This document shows positions 1 to 11,954 of a DNA stretch of 64,000 nucleotides, piece after piece. A program made the position numbers and the translations under genes. Origin of the DNA: Delphinus delphis (taxonomy: Eukaryota > Chordata > Mammalia > Artiodactyla > Delphinidae); the NCBI RefSeq assembly GCF_949987515.2, contig NC_082687.1, positions 120,633,838 to 120,697,837 on the forward strand. Reading direction: 5' to 3'. The number at the start of each line of letters is the position of its first letter. Position 1 is the stretch's first letter. The notes under the pieces were generated by a model. It saw nothing but the letters and a program-made list of their open reading frames with translations, made no database searches and was not told the origin of the DNA.

Positions 1-804
1 AGAGAATTGGTACTTATTTATACTACAAAAAGGAATGTTCTATTTTATAGTCATTTATTAAGCACTTTTTAGGTGGCAAGTTTCATATTATCAATATTAT
101 GGAGAAAACCAATTTTTGTTTTGCTTTTTGGATAGCTATGACAGACACTTTTCAAGTGTATAAACAGCTAGATTGAAGTATTAAAATAGGGTTTAGTTTT
201 ATATAAGGTGAACACCAAGGCTTTAACCTTTATTCTAAATGTAAAAGTATACATTAATATTTTCTATTTCCGGAAACTAGGCTGAGGATAATAGTTTCCC
301 TGGTTAGGCACAGAAGGGAATAGATCATTTTTATGGTTCAGAAGAGTTGATGATAATGTTATCCAAAGTTATCCTCCATTTTTCAGAACAAATTTTTGCT
401 AGCTTGTCTATTATATTGTTTCATTTCCTGAAAAGTATGCAAAATTTTACATTGTATTCGTTATGTGGAAATTTAATAGAATTCCTTTCATTCCCTATCT
501 TGAAGTGCCTGATATTTAAAACCACTCCTTTAAAGAAGACCCTCTTCCCACTCTTCCTCCAGCCAACAAAACACGTCTTTGGTTTATGCCTTTTCTATGT
601 CGTAAGATCCAATGGCTTTGCTTATTCAGAGTCTTCTGAATCTCAAGTATGATGATTTTATTGTAGCTTTCCTCCCTGTGAAGCCAGTCCAGTATGAAAC
701 AGTGGCTGTCCAGTGTCCTTGAGTACTGGCTGAGATTTCACACTGTATAGAATCCAAAAGTATCTCAAGGACTGTCTCTGGAACATTAACACAGTTTTCA
801 TACC

Positions 805-1177
805 TGTTACGGACTGAATGTTTGTGTCGTTCCCCCCCCCCCCCGCCCCCCAAATTAATGTGTGGAAATCCAAACCCTTGATGGAATGGTATTAGGAGAT
901 GTAGGGCCTTTGGGAACTGGTCATGTCATGGGGGTGGAGCCCTCATGAATGGGATCAGTGTCCCTACAAAAGGGACCCCACAGAGCCCCTTCTGCTATGT
1001 GAGGACACTGAGAGAAGACAGCTGTTTGTGAACCAGAAAAAGGGCTCTCACCAGACACTGAATCTAACGCCATCTTGATCTTAGATTCCTTAGCCTCCAG
1101 AACTGTGAGAAATAAATGTTGCTTAAGTCACCCAGTCTATGGTATTTTTGTTATAGGAACCTGAATGGTCTAAGACA
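805..1177 (+). mobile_element. Solitary MLT1-type LTR (ERVL-MaLR)
   Basis: The 373 bp block runs from TGTTACGGACTGAATG to CTAAGACA. It has the order of an MLT1 LTR: a C-run after TTTGTGTC, GGTATTAGGAG, GTGGAGCCCTCATGAATGGG, CCAGAACTGTGAGAAATAAA, and CCCAGTCTATGGTATTTTTG near the end. It is an ancient non-coding fossil LTR without internal region, in FGF2 intron 1. A C-run of about 18 bases (one G) makes the 5' part length-unstable. Confidence 0.85.
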
Positions 1178-1252
1178 ATACCCTTCAATAAGTTGGTACC
1201 CACATTTAACATTAATTGCCCAATGAACTGCCTTGGTTACTTTTTGTTCTTT

Positions 1253-1700
1253 TATACCCCCCCAATTTTTTATTAGAGAAAGTTTCAAACATATACAAAA
1301 AATAGAACCAATTTAATGAACCCCATGTACCCATCACCTAGCTTCAGTAGTTATCATCGCAGTCTTGTTTCATCTATACCTGCCTTAGCTCTTTACCCCC
1401 TTCCCTACTACTGGATTGTTTTAACTATATGTGAGACATCATGTCATTTCATCAAAGCATTTGAAAAATGACTACATAAATTATTACGTAAGTGATATGT
1501 ATGTATTAGTGCATATTAGATACATAAATGATTGATATGTATCTCTAAAAGACTGATATGTATCTCTAAAAGATCCTTTAAAAATAATTACAGTTCCATT
1601 CTCATGCCTAAAAATTAAAAAATTCCCTTAGAAGTATAAAATATCCAGTTAGTGTTAAAATTTCTCCTATGGTCTTACAGTAATTTTTATAGTTGGTTTG
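1253..1700. mobile_element. Ancient interspersed repeat, L1ME-like 3' region
   Basis: Wording such as gaaagtttcaaacatataca, ccatgtacccatcacctagc and atccagttagtgttaaaatt is common in very old L1 3'-UTR fossils. A 20 bp piece (tgatatgtatctctaaaaga) is tandemly repeated near 1535-1573. The family name is tentative. Confidence 0.45.
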
Positions 1701-1723
1701 CTTTCATCAAGGTTTACTCATTG

Positions 1724-2361
1724 CTTTTTTTTAATACATTTTTTAATTTGTTTATTTTTGGCTGCGTTGGGTTTTTGTTGCTGTGCGTGGGCTTTCTCTA
1801 GTTGCGCCGAGCGGGGGCTACTCTTCGTTGTGGTGCACGGGCTTCTCATTGTGGTGGCTTCTCTTGTGGAGCACGAGCTCTAGGCACACGGGCTTCAGTA
1901 GTTGCAGCACATGGGCTCAGTCATTGTGGCTGATGGGCTCTAGAGCGCGGGCTCAGTAGTTGTGGCTCATGGGCTCTAGAGTGCAGGCTTAGTAGTTGTG
2001 GCACACGGGCTTAGTTGCTCCACGGCATATGGGATCTTCCTGGATCAGGGCTCAAACCTGTGTCCCCTGCATTGGCAGGCGGATTCTTTTTTGTTTTTTC
2101 TTTTTATTTTATTTATTTATTTATTTATTTTGCAGTACGTGGGCCTCTCACCGTTGTGGCCTCTCCCGTTGCGGAGCACAGGCTCCGGATGCGCAGGCTC
2201 AGCGGCCATGGCTCACGGGCCCAGCCGCTCCGCGGCATGTGGGATCTTCCCGCACCGGGGCACGAACCCATGTCCTCTGCATCGGTAGGCAGACTCTCAA
2301 CCACTGCCCCACCAGGGAAGCCCGGCAGGCGGATTCTTAACTACTGCGCCACCAGGGAAGC
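1724..2361 (-). mobile_element. CHR-1-type tRNA-derived SINE, split by a CHR-2 insertion
   Basis: On the + strand it reads from a T-rich tail through the long CHR-1 body (CTCTAGTTGCGCCGAGCGGG and onward) to the reverse of the tRNA-like 5' end (CCACCAGGGAAGCCC). It is interrupted at 2089-2323 by a younger SINE. Repeated GGCTCAGTAGTTGTGGC-like units mark the internal duplicated segment of this family. It belongs to the tRNA-Glu derived cetacean/hippo CHR group. Confidence 0.85.
2089..2323 (-). mobile_element. CHR-2-type SINE nested inside the CHR-1 SINE
   Basis: A short-form SINE with a T-rich left end (reverse of the A-tail) and GCCTCTCACCGTTGTGGCC to CCACCAGGGAAGCCC. It is flanked by a perfect 15 bp duplication GGCAGGCGGATTCTT (2074-2088 and 2324-2338), which is target sequence from the host SINE. 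Confidence 0.9.
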
Positions 2362-2709
2362 CCTACACATTCCTTTTGATTGATACATTTCTTACATCGC
2401 TTTTAATTGAGAAATTTCCCTCTTGGAACTCATGACTGCAATTATTTCATGTTTAATATGGCATACACTTGGCATTTTATTCTACATTATTTAAAAATTC
2501 TGACAATGCTAACATTGTTCTTATTATAAAAGTAATGTGTTCAACCGAGAAAAAAATTTTAAATATCAAAAAGTGTATGAAAGTAAAATATTATTTTCCT
2601 CTTATTACGCTGAAATAACTTTTAGCTCTTTGGGATTATTTTCTACTAATATATATATATTCCACTGTGTAATTTTTACATAGTATGTATTCCCTCTGCT
2701 ATTACTTTA

Positions 2710-5010
2710 GGCTTAATTTGCTCTTCTGGTTCTTAAGGTAAAAGCTGAGATTTTCATGATTTTTTGTTTTTCCAATATAAACACTTAAAGCTGTACCTTT
2801 CCCTTTAAGCATGTTGAGTTTTTATTATCATACAATTAGAAATATTTTCTAATTTCCCTTGTGATTTCTTTGATATGTGTTTTGCTTGAAAATGTATTGC
2901 TTAATTTCCAAATATTTGTGGGATTTTCTAGATATCTTATTGTTATTAATTTCTCATATTACACTCTGTATGATTTTAACCCTGTTAAGTATATTGAGAC
3001 TTGTTTTATGGCCTGCATATAATTTATTCTTGGGAGTATTCCTTGAAAATATATATATTCTGCAGATTTTGGGTGTAGTGATCTTTAAGTGTCAATTTAG
3101 GCACATCCGCATGTAAAACAATGAAGTTGGACCCTCATACAACATACAAAAATTAACTCAAAATGGATCAAAACCTAAATGAAAAGGTAAAACTAAAACT
3201 CTTACGAGAAAAGCATAGGCGTAAATCTTCATGACCTTGGATTAGGCAGTAGTTTCTCAGATATGACACCAAATGCGTAAGCAATGAAAAAACAAAATCA
3301 ATAAATTGGATTTCATGAAAATTAAAAATGTTTATGCATCAAAGGATAATTAATACCAAGGAAGTGAAAAGACAAGCCACAGGATGGGAAAAGATATTTG
3401 CAAATCAGATATCTAATTAGGGTTTGTATCTAGAACATATAAAGAACTCTTACAACTCAATGAGAAAAAGACAATCTAAAAAATGGGCCAAGGATCTGAA
3501 GAGACATTTCTCTAAAGTAGATATACAAGTAGCCAATAAACACATGAAAAGATACTCAACATCAGAAAAATGAAAATCAGAACTAAGAGATACCACTTCA
3601 CACCCAATTAGGACGACTATAATAGAAAAAACAAACAAACAAAAACACCACCACGGATTATCACAAATGTGGCCTGGATGTGGAGAAATTGGAACCCTTA
3701 ATTTCTAGTGGGAATGTGAAATGGTTGCTTTGGAAAAGTCTGACAATTTCTCAAATGATTAAACATAGTGTTACCATATTGACTTCTTGGTATATACCCA
3801 AGAGAAATGAAAACATATGTCTACACAGAATCTTGTACTTGAATGTTTATAGCAGCATTATTCATAATAGCCAAAAATTGGAAACAAACCAAATGTCTGG
3901 GGTCTCTCTATTCAATGCAATGTTATTTGACAATAAAAAAGAATGAAGTACTGATACATGGCTATAATGTGAATGAACCTTGAAAACAATATGCTAAGTG
4001 AAAGAAGCCAGTCACAAAAGACTACATATTGTATGATCCCATTTATATGAAATATCCAGAGTAGGCATATCTATAGAGACAGGAAGTGGATTAGTGGTAT
4101 TGGGGACATAGGAGGTGAACCATAGGAAGTGTGGGATGATGAAGATGTTCTAAAATTGATTGTGGTGATGGTTGCACAACTCTGTGAATATACTAAAAAC
4201 CACTGAACTGTATGTACACTTTAAATGAATTGTATCATACATGAATTATGTCTCAGACTGTTAAAAAACAAAAGTACCAGGGGTACCAATAGTACAAGTC
4301 CACTAGGCAAATAAGCATAGGATCACTTACCATGCTGGCAGAGTTAATTTTTTTTAGCATAGTTTTCAAATGACATTGATGTTAAGAAGAGACTAAAGTT
4401 TCAGGTAAATGAAACCTACCTGATCTCAAAAAAAAAAGTCAGGTCAGGTTGGCTGATAACATTATTCTTATATTCCATATACTTACTGATCTATTTCTTC
4501 TGTCAATTTTTGCTTCAGGCAATTTATTATTATAGCACATTATCTATTATTATGTGCTACATGTTTAAAATTATTATGTTTTCTTGAGGTATCTGACCCT
4601 CTTATCATTATGAAATAACTTTGTTCATCTCTAGTTATACTACTTGCCTTGAAGTCCACATCAGATATTAATATAGCCATACTAGCATTCTTATAATTAG
4701 GGTTATACATTTTATATTTTTTTCCCACATTACTATCAACTTGCCTGTATCTTTGTATTTAATGTGCTTTCCTTGTAGACAAGATAGTTGGGTTTTGCCT
4801 TTTAACTTCTTGACAATTTTTCCTTTAAGTGTTTAGTTCATTTACATTTAGTTCAATTATTGATGTGTTGGGTTTAACCTGCCATCTTGGAATTTGTTTT
4901 CTAATTTCCCCATCTGTTCTTTGTCCTTCTGTTCCTCTTCTTCTGCCTTCTTTTGGGTTGAGTACTTTTTCATATTCCATTTTGTCTAAGACAAAAATAG
5001 CCCAGCTATT
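2710..5010 (-). mobile_element. Old L1 fragment, split by a later insertion
   Basis: 2710-3104 and 4438-5010 read as reverse complement of L1 ORF2 and neighbouring sequence (gggattttctagatatctt, attgagacttgttttatggc, then ggttggctgataac, agttcatttacatttagttc). The break falls within one continuous L1 phrase (aagtgtcaatttagg / aggtcaggttggctg), so 3105-4437 is a later insertion. Confidence 0.65.
3117..4265 (+). mobile_element. 5'-truncated L1, 3' end of ORF2 plus 3' UTR
   Basis: It reads as L1 ORF2 C-terminal coding sequence (aaaatggatcaaaacctaaatg, aaaatgggccaaggatctgaag, atatacccaagagaaatgaa) decayed by stops. It ends in a short 3' UTR (tgtacactttaaatgaattg) and A-rich tail. It is inserted in the opposite-strand L1. 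4270-4437 holds no repeat I recognise. Confidence 0.8.
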
Positions 5011-5586
5011 AACTATTTGGGTAGGTCAGGATTATCCTTGCTCTTGAAATCTACCATTGTCTTTGAAGATCTCTCTTCATCCTGCTTTTCATTTGGTGAA
5101 GGCTCAGTGATTCTCAAAGGGCTCTCTCTCAGCTCTGTTCCACTCCCAGCTGTCAGTGGACTGCTGCTTTGCACTCAGCAAAGCCTTAGGTGCTTCAGAA
5201 GGATCTCTTAGCCCTTCTGTTCTGTCCTCTGCCTCTGGTGTGTGATGGTTGTGCACTAGGTGCAAGCTCTGTAGGAGAGAACTGGCAGGTGGGTATGGAA
5301 TTGCTGTTTGATTAGGGCTCCTTAGAAATCCAGTTCTTCACATCAGCAGCACTTAGAAGTTTGTAAAAGTTCAGCTGGTTTCTTTACACTCCCCATTTTG
5401 ATAGGGTTAGTCTTCTTCCTGTCAAAGATGGAAGCAGGTCATCTTTTTGGTGGGGGAAGGGATCATCTGTATGTGAAATTTAGTTTACTTAGGTCTCTTT
5501 GCATCTCAGCTCTGATGGGTTTTTAAAGAAAATCTATGATTTTGTGGATTTTCCAGCTTCTTATTGGTTTCAGGCTCTGGTTACTT
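5011..5586. other. FGF2 intron 1 segment, nothing recognised
   Basis: Moderately T-rich intronic DNA with no exon, RNA gene or repeat that I can name. Short open frames here have no recognisable protein character. Confidence 0.5.
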
Positions 5587-5592
5587 TTAAAG

Positions 5593-5599
<7 letters not shown>

Positions 5600-5627
<28 letters not shown>

Positions 5628-5831
5628 TTTTTTTTTTTGGCGATACACGGGCCTCTCACCGTTGTGGCCTCTCCTGTTGCGGTGCACAGGCTCCGGATGC
5701 GCAGGCTCAGCAGCCATGGCTCAAGGGCCCAGCCGCTCTGCGGCATGTGGGGTCTTCCCGGACCGGGGCACGAACCTGTGTCCCCTGCATTGGTAGGCGG
5801 ACTCCCAACCACTGCGCCACCAGGGAAACCC
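5600..5831 (-). mobile_element. CHR-2-type SINE with (TA)n in the tail
   Basis: A SINE in reverse orientation: (TA)n and T-run, then CGGGCCTCTCACCGTTGTGG through GCCACCAGGGAAACCC. Flanks are TTAAAGTTCATAT (5587-5599) and TTAAAGTTTATAT (5832-5844), a 13 bp target-site duplication with one mismatch. The dinucleotide array probably grew from the original tail. Confidence 0.88.
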
Positions 5832-6439
5832 TTAAAGTTTATATTTTTATAGTTATATGTTAATGGAAACACTTTTCAGGCATCTACAATTAGTGTTTAC
5901 TTTTTAGTGGCTTATCAAATGACAGTATCCTAATGTGGAATCCCAAGAAATCTGTGAAAGGCCAATGAATAAGTGAATGATGACATTTACTTTGGGTACT
6001 GAGTTGCAGGTACTGACCACACATTAATATCCATAATCTGCCTTATGACCAGTAATACACATTTATAAGATGGTGGGCTTGAGTTAGGCTATAGTTTATT
6101 GATAAAGTGCTGGGAAAAAAGTATAGTGATTGACTATGCAGTCTTGCCTCAGAAGCATTTATACAACCATATGAGTTAAAAAGAGATGCAAATGCATTCA
6201 TAATTAATACGGCTTATCTACATCACTTTAGAGCTATATACAAGGATTTTTATTCATAATCATTAATTTTGCTTATATTTGTTAAAAATAAATCTTGGGC
6301 TTCCCTTCCCTTTAGTTTTCATGTCTTGATTATATTCCTTTTACTTTGTACTGTCTTTTAAGATTCTGTAGAAGAATTTCACCTGGAGTGACTGGTACAG
6401 AGGAGAATCAGACATTAAATGTCCAACAAATATCTTTTT

Positions 6440-6760
6440 ATAAAAAATGTAAATTCTCAAACATTCATAAAGTAATGAGAATAATGAACTCCCATGCTTC
6501 TAATAACTATTGACATAGGTTAATCAATCTTGTTTTATTTATCCCACCCATTTTATTAAAAAAATACTGATTCCTGGAATATTTTATTTTATTTTTTTCC
6601 TGGAATATTTTAAAGCCAATCCCAGATGTTATATCTCATTTTACCCGTATGTTGTTCTACCTGATAGGAAGAAATTTAAAACATAATTACTATGACATAA
6701 TTATGTCTAACAAAGTTAATAGTAATTCCAGAATTTTTCAAACATTGCCTTTTCGTGCCA
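6440..6760. mobile_element. Ancient interspersed repeat, L1ME-like
   Basis: Phrases such as ttttaaagccaatcccagat and tatctcattttacccgtatg resemble very old L1 3'-region fossils, probably the same group as 1253-1700. A CCTGGAATATTTTA unit is locally duplicated near 6575-6612. Confidence 0.45.
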
Positions 6761-7962
6761 TGTTTCCTAGCTGTCCGGGTTCACCTGGGAAAATTAAATT
6801 TACTTAATGTTTCTAATGTTATCCAAATAATATTATTCTGATTTCTAAAATCTTGAATATTCACTGCTTTTTTCTCTTGCTCTCAAGAATGTCCTAGATA
6901 CGTTTATAGGCCACAGAATAGCCTATGAAAAAACTTGTTCTGGGACCCAAGCACATTTTATACACACTGTGTACTTGATCCCCTTACGGTGATTTATAAT
7001 GCAGGTTATGAGAGGCAAAGTTCTGAGAAGTTTGACAATAAAGAGTTAACTTGACTTAACCAAGAATTTCCTAAATTTACTTGGCCCCAGAACCTGTTTT
7101 TTAAGTAATTTCTGTTAGCCAAAATACATTTTGGGGAATGCTGTTCTAGGCAGGAGAATGCTGCTTCTGAATAGCAAAACAAATTTTGAACTTAATTTTA
7201 ACTGAATTAATTAGATGATTATTTGTCCCTATGGCATTATCATCATCATGTAATATCTATTTTTTTGTTTTTCAACAGTCTGCTTAATATTGATAATGTA
7301 GTGTAACACATAGGTCATCCTCTTCAGGATCTTACATTCTGAAAATCTTTCATCACACTATAAGCAAATTAAGCATACACATTTTGTTTTCCCAATAGAT
7401 ATTTGCAAAAAAAAAAAAACTATACATCACAATCCCTCCATAAAGAAAGATAAATGCATTTGGTATTGTATTGAAGGGGAAGCTAGAAATGTGAGGAAAC
7501 TCAAGGAAATACAAACCAAAAGATAATGGTGAGCAATTATATCTTATTTGTGAAGAATTGGTTAAAATAACTTTTAAAGAGTTTAAAGTTAGGCAGTAGT
7601 GTGGAAATTCTCATAAGTAGTTTATATATTTATGTACTCTTAAAATATGTTCATTAAAAAAAAATCTAAGTAGTTAACAGGGCCAAGTGGAGGCTAATTA
7701 CACATGAAGGGAAAAAAATTCTCCATCTGTCACTCTTATCCGCTCACTGACACCGGATTAAGAAGGGAGTCAAGAGGCATTCATACTTTACTGGGTCTGC
7801 CTCTCATTCTAACAGAATTTAATTGACATCTGGCCCCTGTCCCCCAGCTCCTTGGCTGGATGCACAAGTGCCTCTTGTCTTTACCCTGCATGTTGTATAA
7901 ACGTGTAGATGCCTCTTTTTTCTATGATGCTACAAAGGTAATTTTTTCTCCATTACTTATAG
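6761..7962 (+). other. FGF2: End of FGF2 intron 1, mostly unique
   Basis: AT-rich intronic DNA with no named repeat found. It closes with the acceptor ttatag at 7957-7962. A short open frame across the boundary is only exon 2 read with upstream intron. Confidence 0.6.
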
Positions 7963-8066
7963 TCAAACTACAACTTCAAGCAGAAGAGAGAGGGGTTGTG
8001 TCTATCAAAGGAGTGTGTGCGAACCGTTACCTTGCTATGAAGGAAGATGGAAGATTACTGGCTTCT
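7963..8066 (+). CDS. FGF2: FGF2 exon 2 (internal coding exon)
   Basis: This internal exon encodes the central beta-trefoil strands of fibroblast growth factor 2. It is preceded by a pyrimidine-rich tract and AG (ttatag) and followed by the consensus donor GTAAGT at 8067. Its 104 bp length is the usual size of FGF2 exon 2. It starts in phase with two bases (TC) that complete an Ile codon from exon 1 and ends on a codon boundary. The reading LQLQAEERGVVSIKG then GVCANRYLAMKEDGRLLAS is the diagnostic FGF2 core, including NRYLAMKEDG, the beta-trefoil repeat shared with other FGFs. No stop or frameshift is present. The identification is essentially certain. Confidence 0.98.
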
Positions 8067-8129
8067 GTAAGTAATGTTTTCTCTTTTTGTACTTTTTTTT
8101 AAATTTAGCTTTTATTGCTATGAATTTAC

Positions 8130-8330
8130 TAGTATTGGTATTATTAAATCTTTATTAAGGGTTTTACAGGTATATCATTTAATCTTCACATTCATCCTAT
8201 AAAATAGAGTATTATACTCTATTTCACAGAGGCAAAAACTGAAGTTCTGAGGGAGTAATAAAGTAACCAAGAAAACACAGGTCATATGAGGCAGAGCCTG
8301 GATGGCACGCCAGGAGGGCATGCCAGGCAG
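8130..8330 (-). mobile_element. MIR SINE fossil
   Basis: The reverse of the MIR core and 3' half: ttaatcttcacattcatcct, then a decayed tttcacagaggcaaaaactg, and a tract resembling the reverse of the tRNA-like part (gaggcagagcctgg). Ancient and divergent. Confidence 0.65.
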
Positions 8331-8402
8331 TCTTGACTCTAGAGCAGGAACTCTAATTCACTGCATTTTACTGCCTTTGCTGCAAAGCTATTAAACTATA
8401 GT

Positions 8403-8744
8403 CTTATTTTTAAATTATATTTTTAATAAATTTATTTATTTACTTTTGGACGCATTGGGTCTTCGCTGCTGCACAGGCTTGCTCTAGTTGCGGCGAGCAG
8501 GGGCTACTCTTCATTGCAACGTGCAGGCTTCTCATTGCGGTGGCTTCCCTGTTGTGGAGCACGGGCTTCAGTAGTTATGGCACGCAGGCTCAGCAGTTGT
8601 GGCTCTAGAGCGCAGGCTCAGTAGTTGTGATGCACAGGCTTAGTTGCTCCACGGCATGTGGGATCTTCCTGGACCAGGGCTCAAACCCGTGTCCCCTGCA
8701 TTGGCAGGCGGATTCTTAACCACTACACCACCAGGGAAGTCCCT
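8403..8744 (-). mobile_element. CHR-1-type SINE, full length
   Basis: Reverse orientation: taataaatttatttatttac tail, then the CHR-1 body (CTCTAGTTGCGGCGAGCAGG) and the reverse tRNA-like head (CCACCAGGGAAGTCCC). Flanked by AAACTATAGT at 8393-8402 and 8746-8755. It lies in FGF2 intron 2 about 340 bp after exon 2. Confidence 0.9.
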
Positions 8745-8755
8745 AAAACTATAGT

Positions 8756-9425
8756 TTAAAAAAAATCTTTATATTGTGCATTTGTCTGAAGATCACTGGG
8801 ATGGACATATAAAATTTTGAGTATGAGTTTTTAAGCTTATTTCAAATATGACATAGAAACACTTGCCATTTAGAGTACTATAAAATAGAGACAATAATGA
8901 TTGTATCTCAGAGTTTTTGTGTGGACTGAATAATTTATATCGTGCCAAAATCAGGGTCTTATACATAATAGGTCCTCAAAATTGTTACTTCCTCATGTTA
9001 CTTCTCATTTATATATAAGCTCATTAAGGGCAGGGACTTCTCTTTTTTTTTTTTACTTTTTATCACACTACTCCAGGTTCCTTGCTGCTGGCTAGTATTC
9101 TTTCCATTAATACAGGCTCCTTGTCAACTTCACCATTATTATTACAACCGGGATTGTATGTCTGTTGAGCAGACACTGTGTGGGGAATGACACAGGGAAG
9201 CAGATCAGTATGAAAGACACAGATTGTACTTCTGTCTCATTGGGGGAGTAGATAAGACATGTACCTAAAAGTGCGTGTATATACAAACCACAGCCATAAT
9301 ACCAATACCAGTAGCCAGTTGTATAGCACTTTATAGCCTTCCCCACAGAATGGATCTAATAGTACTGAGCAGTTGTGGTGTTTTGAGCTTAGTTTTTGAA
9401 TTTTTTTCTGAGTGAAGATCTTTGG
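8756..9425 (+). other. FGF2 intron 2 segment without recognised elements
   Basis: AT-rich intronic sequence with a short T-run near 9045. No exon or clear repeat seen. Confidence 0.5.
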
Positions 9426-9433
9426 ATTTCTTT

Positions 9434-10240
9434 TTAATTAATTTTTTATTGGCGTGTAGTTGATTTACGTTGTGCTAGTTTCTGCTGTACAGCAAAGTGA
9501 ATCAGTTATACATACATCCACTCGTTTTTAGACTCTTTTCCCATATAGGTCATTACAGAGTATTGAGTTCCCTGTGCTATACAGTAGGCCCTTATTAGTT
9601 ATCTATTTTATACATAGTAGTGTGTATATGTCAACCCCAGTGTCCCAGTTTATCCCTCCCCTTTTCCCCCCGATAACTATGTTTGTGTTTTACATCTGTG
9701 ACTCTATTTCTGTTCTGTAAATAAGTTCATTTGTACCATTTTTTTAGATTCCACATATAAGTGATATCATATATTTGTCTTTCTCTGTCTTCACTTAGTA
9801 TATAATTTCTGTGTCCATCCATGTTGTTGCAAATGGCATTATTTCATTCGTCTTTATGGCTGAGTAATAGTCCATTGTGTATATATTTACATCTTCTTTA
9901 CCCATTCCTGTCGCTGGTCATTTAGGTTGCCTCCATGTCATGGCTATTGTAAATAGTGCTGCAGTGAACACTGCAGTGCATGTATCTTTTCAAATTACCG
10001 TTTTCTCCGGATATATACCCAGGAGTGGGATTGCTGGATCATATGGTAGCTCTATTGTTTTGTTTCTTAAGGAACCTCCATACTGTTCGCCATAGTGGCT
10101 GTACCAATTTACATTCCAACCAACAGTGCAAGAGGGTTCCCTTTTCTCCACACCCTCTCCAGCATTTATTGTTTGAAGATTTTTTGATGATGGCCATTCT
10201 GACTGGTGTGAGGTGATACCTCTTGGTAGTTTTGATTTTG
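9434..10240 (-). mobile_element. 5'-truncated L1, reverse orientation
   Basis: On the + strand it opens with the reverse of an artiodactyl-type L1 3' end (ttttattggcgtgtagttga, tgctgtacagcaaagtgaat, gagttccctgtgctatacag). It continues into the reverse of the ORF2 C terminus: the frame at 9990-10310 on the - strand includes [19 protein letters not shown]. It stops in sequence matching tgactggtgtgaggtgatac. Confidence 0.88.
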
Positions 10241-10308
10241 TAGGATAAATAAGTCTCAGTGTAGTGGTGCTCTTTTTATGTAACTGAATAAATTTTAGAA
10301 TCCTCTTC

Positions 10309-11310
10309 AATAGCTAGTATTTTTTGAGTGTACAGTATACTAGATACCATGCTAGGCATTAGGGTTATAAAACTGAATACAAAATGGCCTGTGCCTTTAA
10401 TAAGTGACAATCTGGGGAGGCAGAAGTGTAAATAAGTATTCGTAATAATGTGTAAGGGGTGGCTTCGGTGTGTTCTTCTATATGCTGCATGTATGCATAG
10501 AAATAAAGGAAGGAGCGATTAAACTTGTCTAGATTGGCAAAAATGACCTACCAAGAGGATTTGACATAATGTAGAGGAAGGAGTTTATCAGGCAGTTCGG
10601 GAACAGAGGAATGGAGATCAGGATATAGATAATTCTAGGACATGGCACAGGCATGGATGCGGAAGGCTTACTAGGGGTTTCTCCAGAATTACAATTCACT
10701 CCTGCTGGAGTGTAAGGTGCAAAGGCAACAGAAGGTAGAGGGGAAAAGATGAGGCCGGAGAAGCAGGTAAACTGCCCGCTGAAGTACCTGATAGCACCAT
10801 GCTGCTCTCGGCAGTGGGAAGCCGTAAAGCGTTTTAAGAGACACATGAGATTTGAATTCAAGAAAGAGCTCTCTGGCAGCAGCGCAGAGGACGGATTTGA
10901 GGGGTCCAAGGCTGGTGGAGACAGGCCAGTTAGAAGGCCATGGGAATAGTCCAAGCAAGTGATGATCAGAACCTGGCAGTGACAGGATGAAGAGGATGGA
11001 GTAAAGTGTGAGCACTGAGGCTGACCCGAGTTACGAGTAGAGTCGAGGAAAGAGTCAAAGATGACATCCAGGTTTCTAGTTTGGATGAGGAGGTAGATGA
11101 GAAAGGGGAAGAGGAAAAGAGCAAGTTCTGGGAAAAGGTAAGACAGGCTCACATTTATTTGGTCTTATCTAGTTTGAGGTGCCTAAGAAATTCAGGTGAA
11201 GATGTTCACTACATAGTTGGAGTTGGGGTCTGGAGTTTAGAGGAGAGGTGTTGTGTCGATAATAGATTTGGGCGTCATAAGCATATATGCGGCGGCTAAA
11301 GCAGGGGAAA
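10309..11310 (-). mobile_element. L2-clade LINE fossil
   Basis: It opens with a decayed reverse L2 3' end (ttttttgagtgtacagtata, ctaggcattagggttataaa) and continues through tracts such as ggccatgggaatagtccaag, aagtgatgatcagaac and agtttgaggtgcctaagaaa. These are the reverse of phrases seen on the + strand at 17150-18075. Very old; no coding capacity. An exon is not indicated despite several open frames. Confidence 0.55.
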
Positions 11311-11950
11311 TGGATGAGGTTTCCTAGGCAAAAAAAAACATAGCTATGAAAGGCTGACTACTTGGAACTTTCACTTCTTCCACTGTTTTTTTTTTTTCTG
11401 CCAGCCTGTTGTCATCTCAAGGGATGATGTAATACTTTGGGAATCTACTGAAATAGCATTTAAAATATTTCCAGGACAGTGAATCAATGGGTAATTTTGG
11501 ATGACCTTGACCTTGTAGAGAGAAGAGGGGATAACCCTACTCTTCTCACCTCAGGATGTAACAAAACACAGTGTGCATCACTTTGTCTCCTGCAATAGTG
11601 TTGATTTGGCTACTGTCAGACAGTAAAGGTGGTAGAGGAAAGAAAGTAAATACATACAACATTTGCTTCTGTCTCAACTATGGACAACGCTAGTCAAATT
11701 GGCACTAGTCAAAATGGTTTTAAAGCTCTAGACTTTGCTATGTCTGTCTTGTGACTTCAGATTGTTACCCTGTGGTTTTCCACTTAAAGAGATTAGAAGA
11801 TCCAGTAATCTGGTAATCATGGTGGCCCTGTAAGATAGTCATTGGAGGGGTTATTTATCTTGAGAACACAGGCTGGAACACAGGTTCATCTGTAATGATA
11901 AAAATAATTGTCAAAACTGATGAAAACAGAAGCTACTCTACCTTATTTAT
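11311..11950 (+). other. FGF2 intron 2 segment, no element recognised
   Basis: Intronic sequence with short A and T runs. Nothing identifiable as exon, RNA gene or named repeat. Confidence 0.5.
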
Positions 11951-11954
11951 TACA

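Noticed and set aside
832..850. Long C-run as a possible regulatory element
   Set aside because: It corresponds to the C-run of the MLT1 LTR and is a common slippage site.
2015..2383. Frames of about 100 codons in SINE DNA (also at 5499, 28369, 40721, 52493, 62123)
   Set aside because: All are translations of CHR SINEs, recurring with the same residues wherever the SINE occurs.
10529..11152. 207-codon open frame on the - strand
   Set aside because: The longest frame outside L1 and the genes, but its DNA follows an L2-clade fossil and no recognisable domain or splice context supports it.
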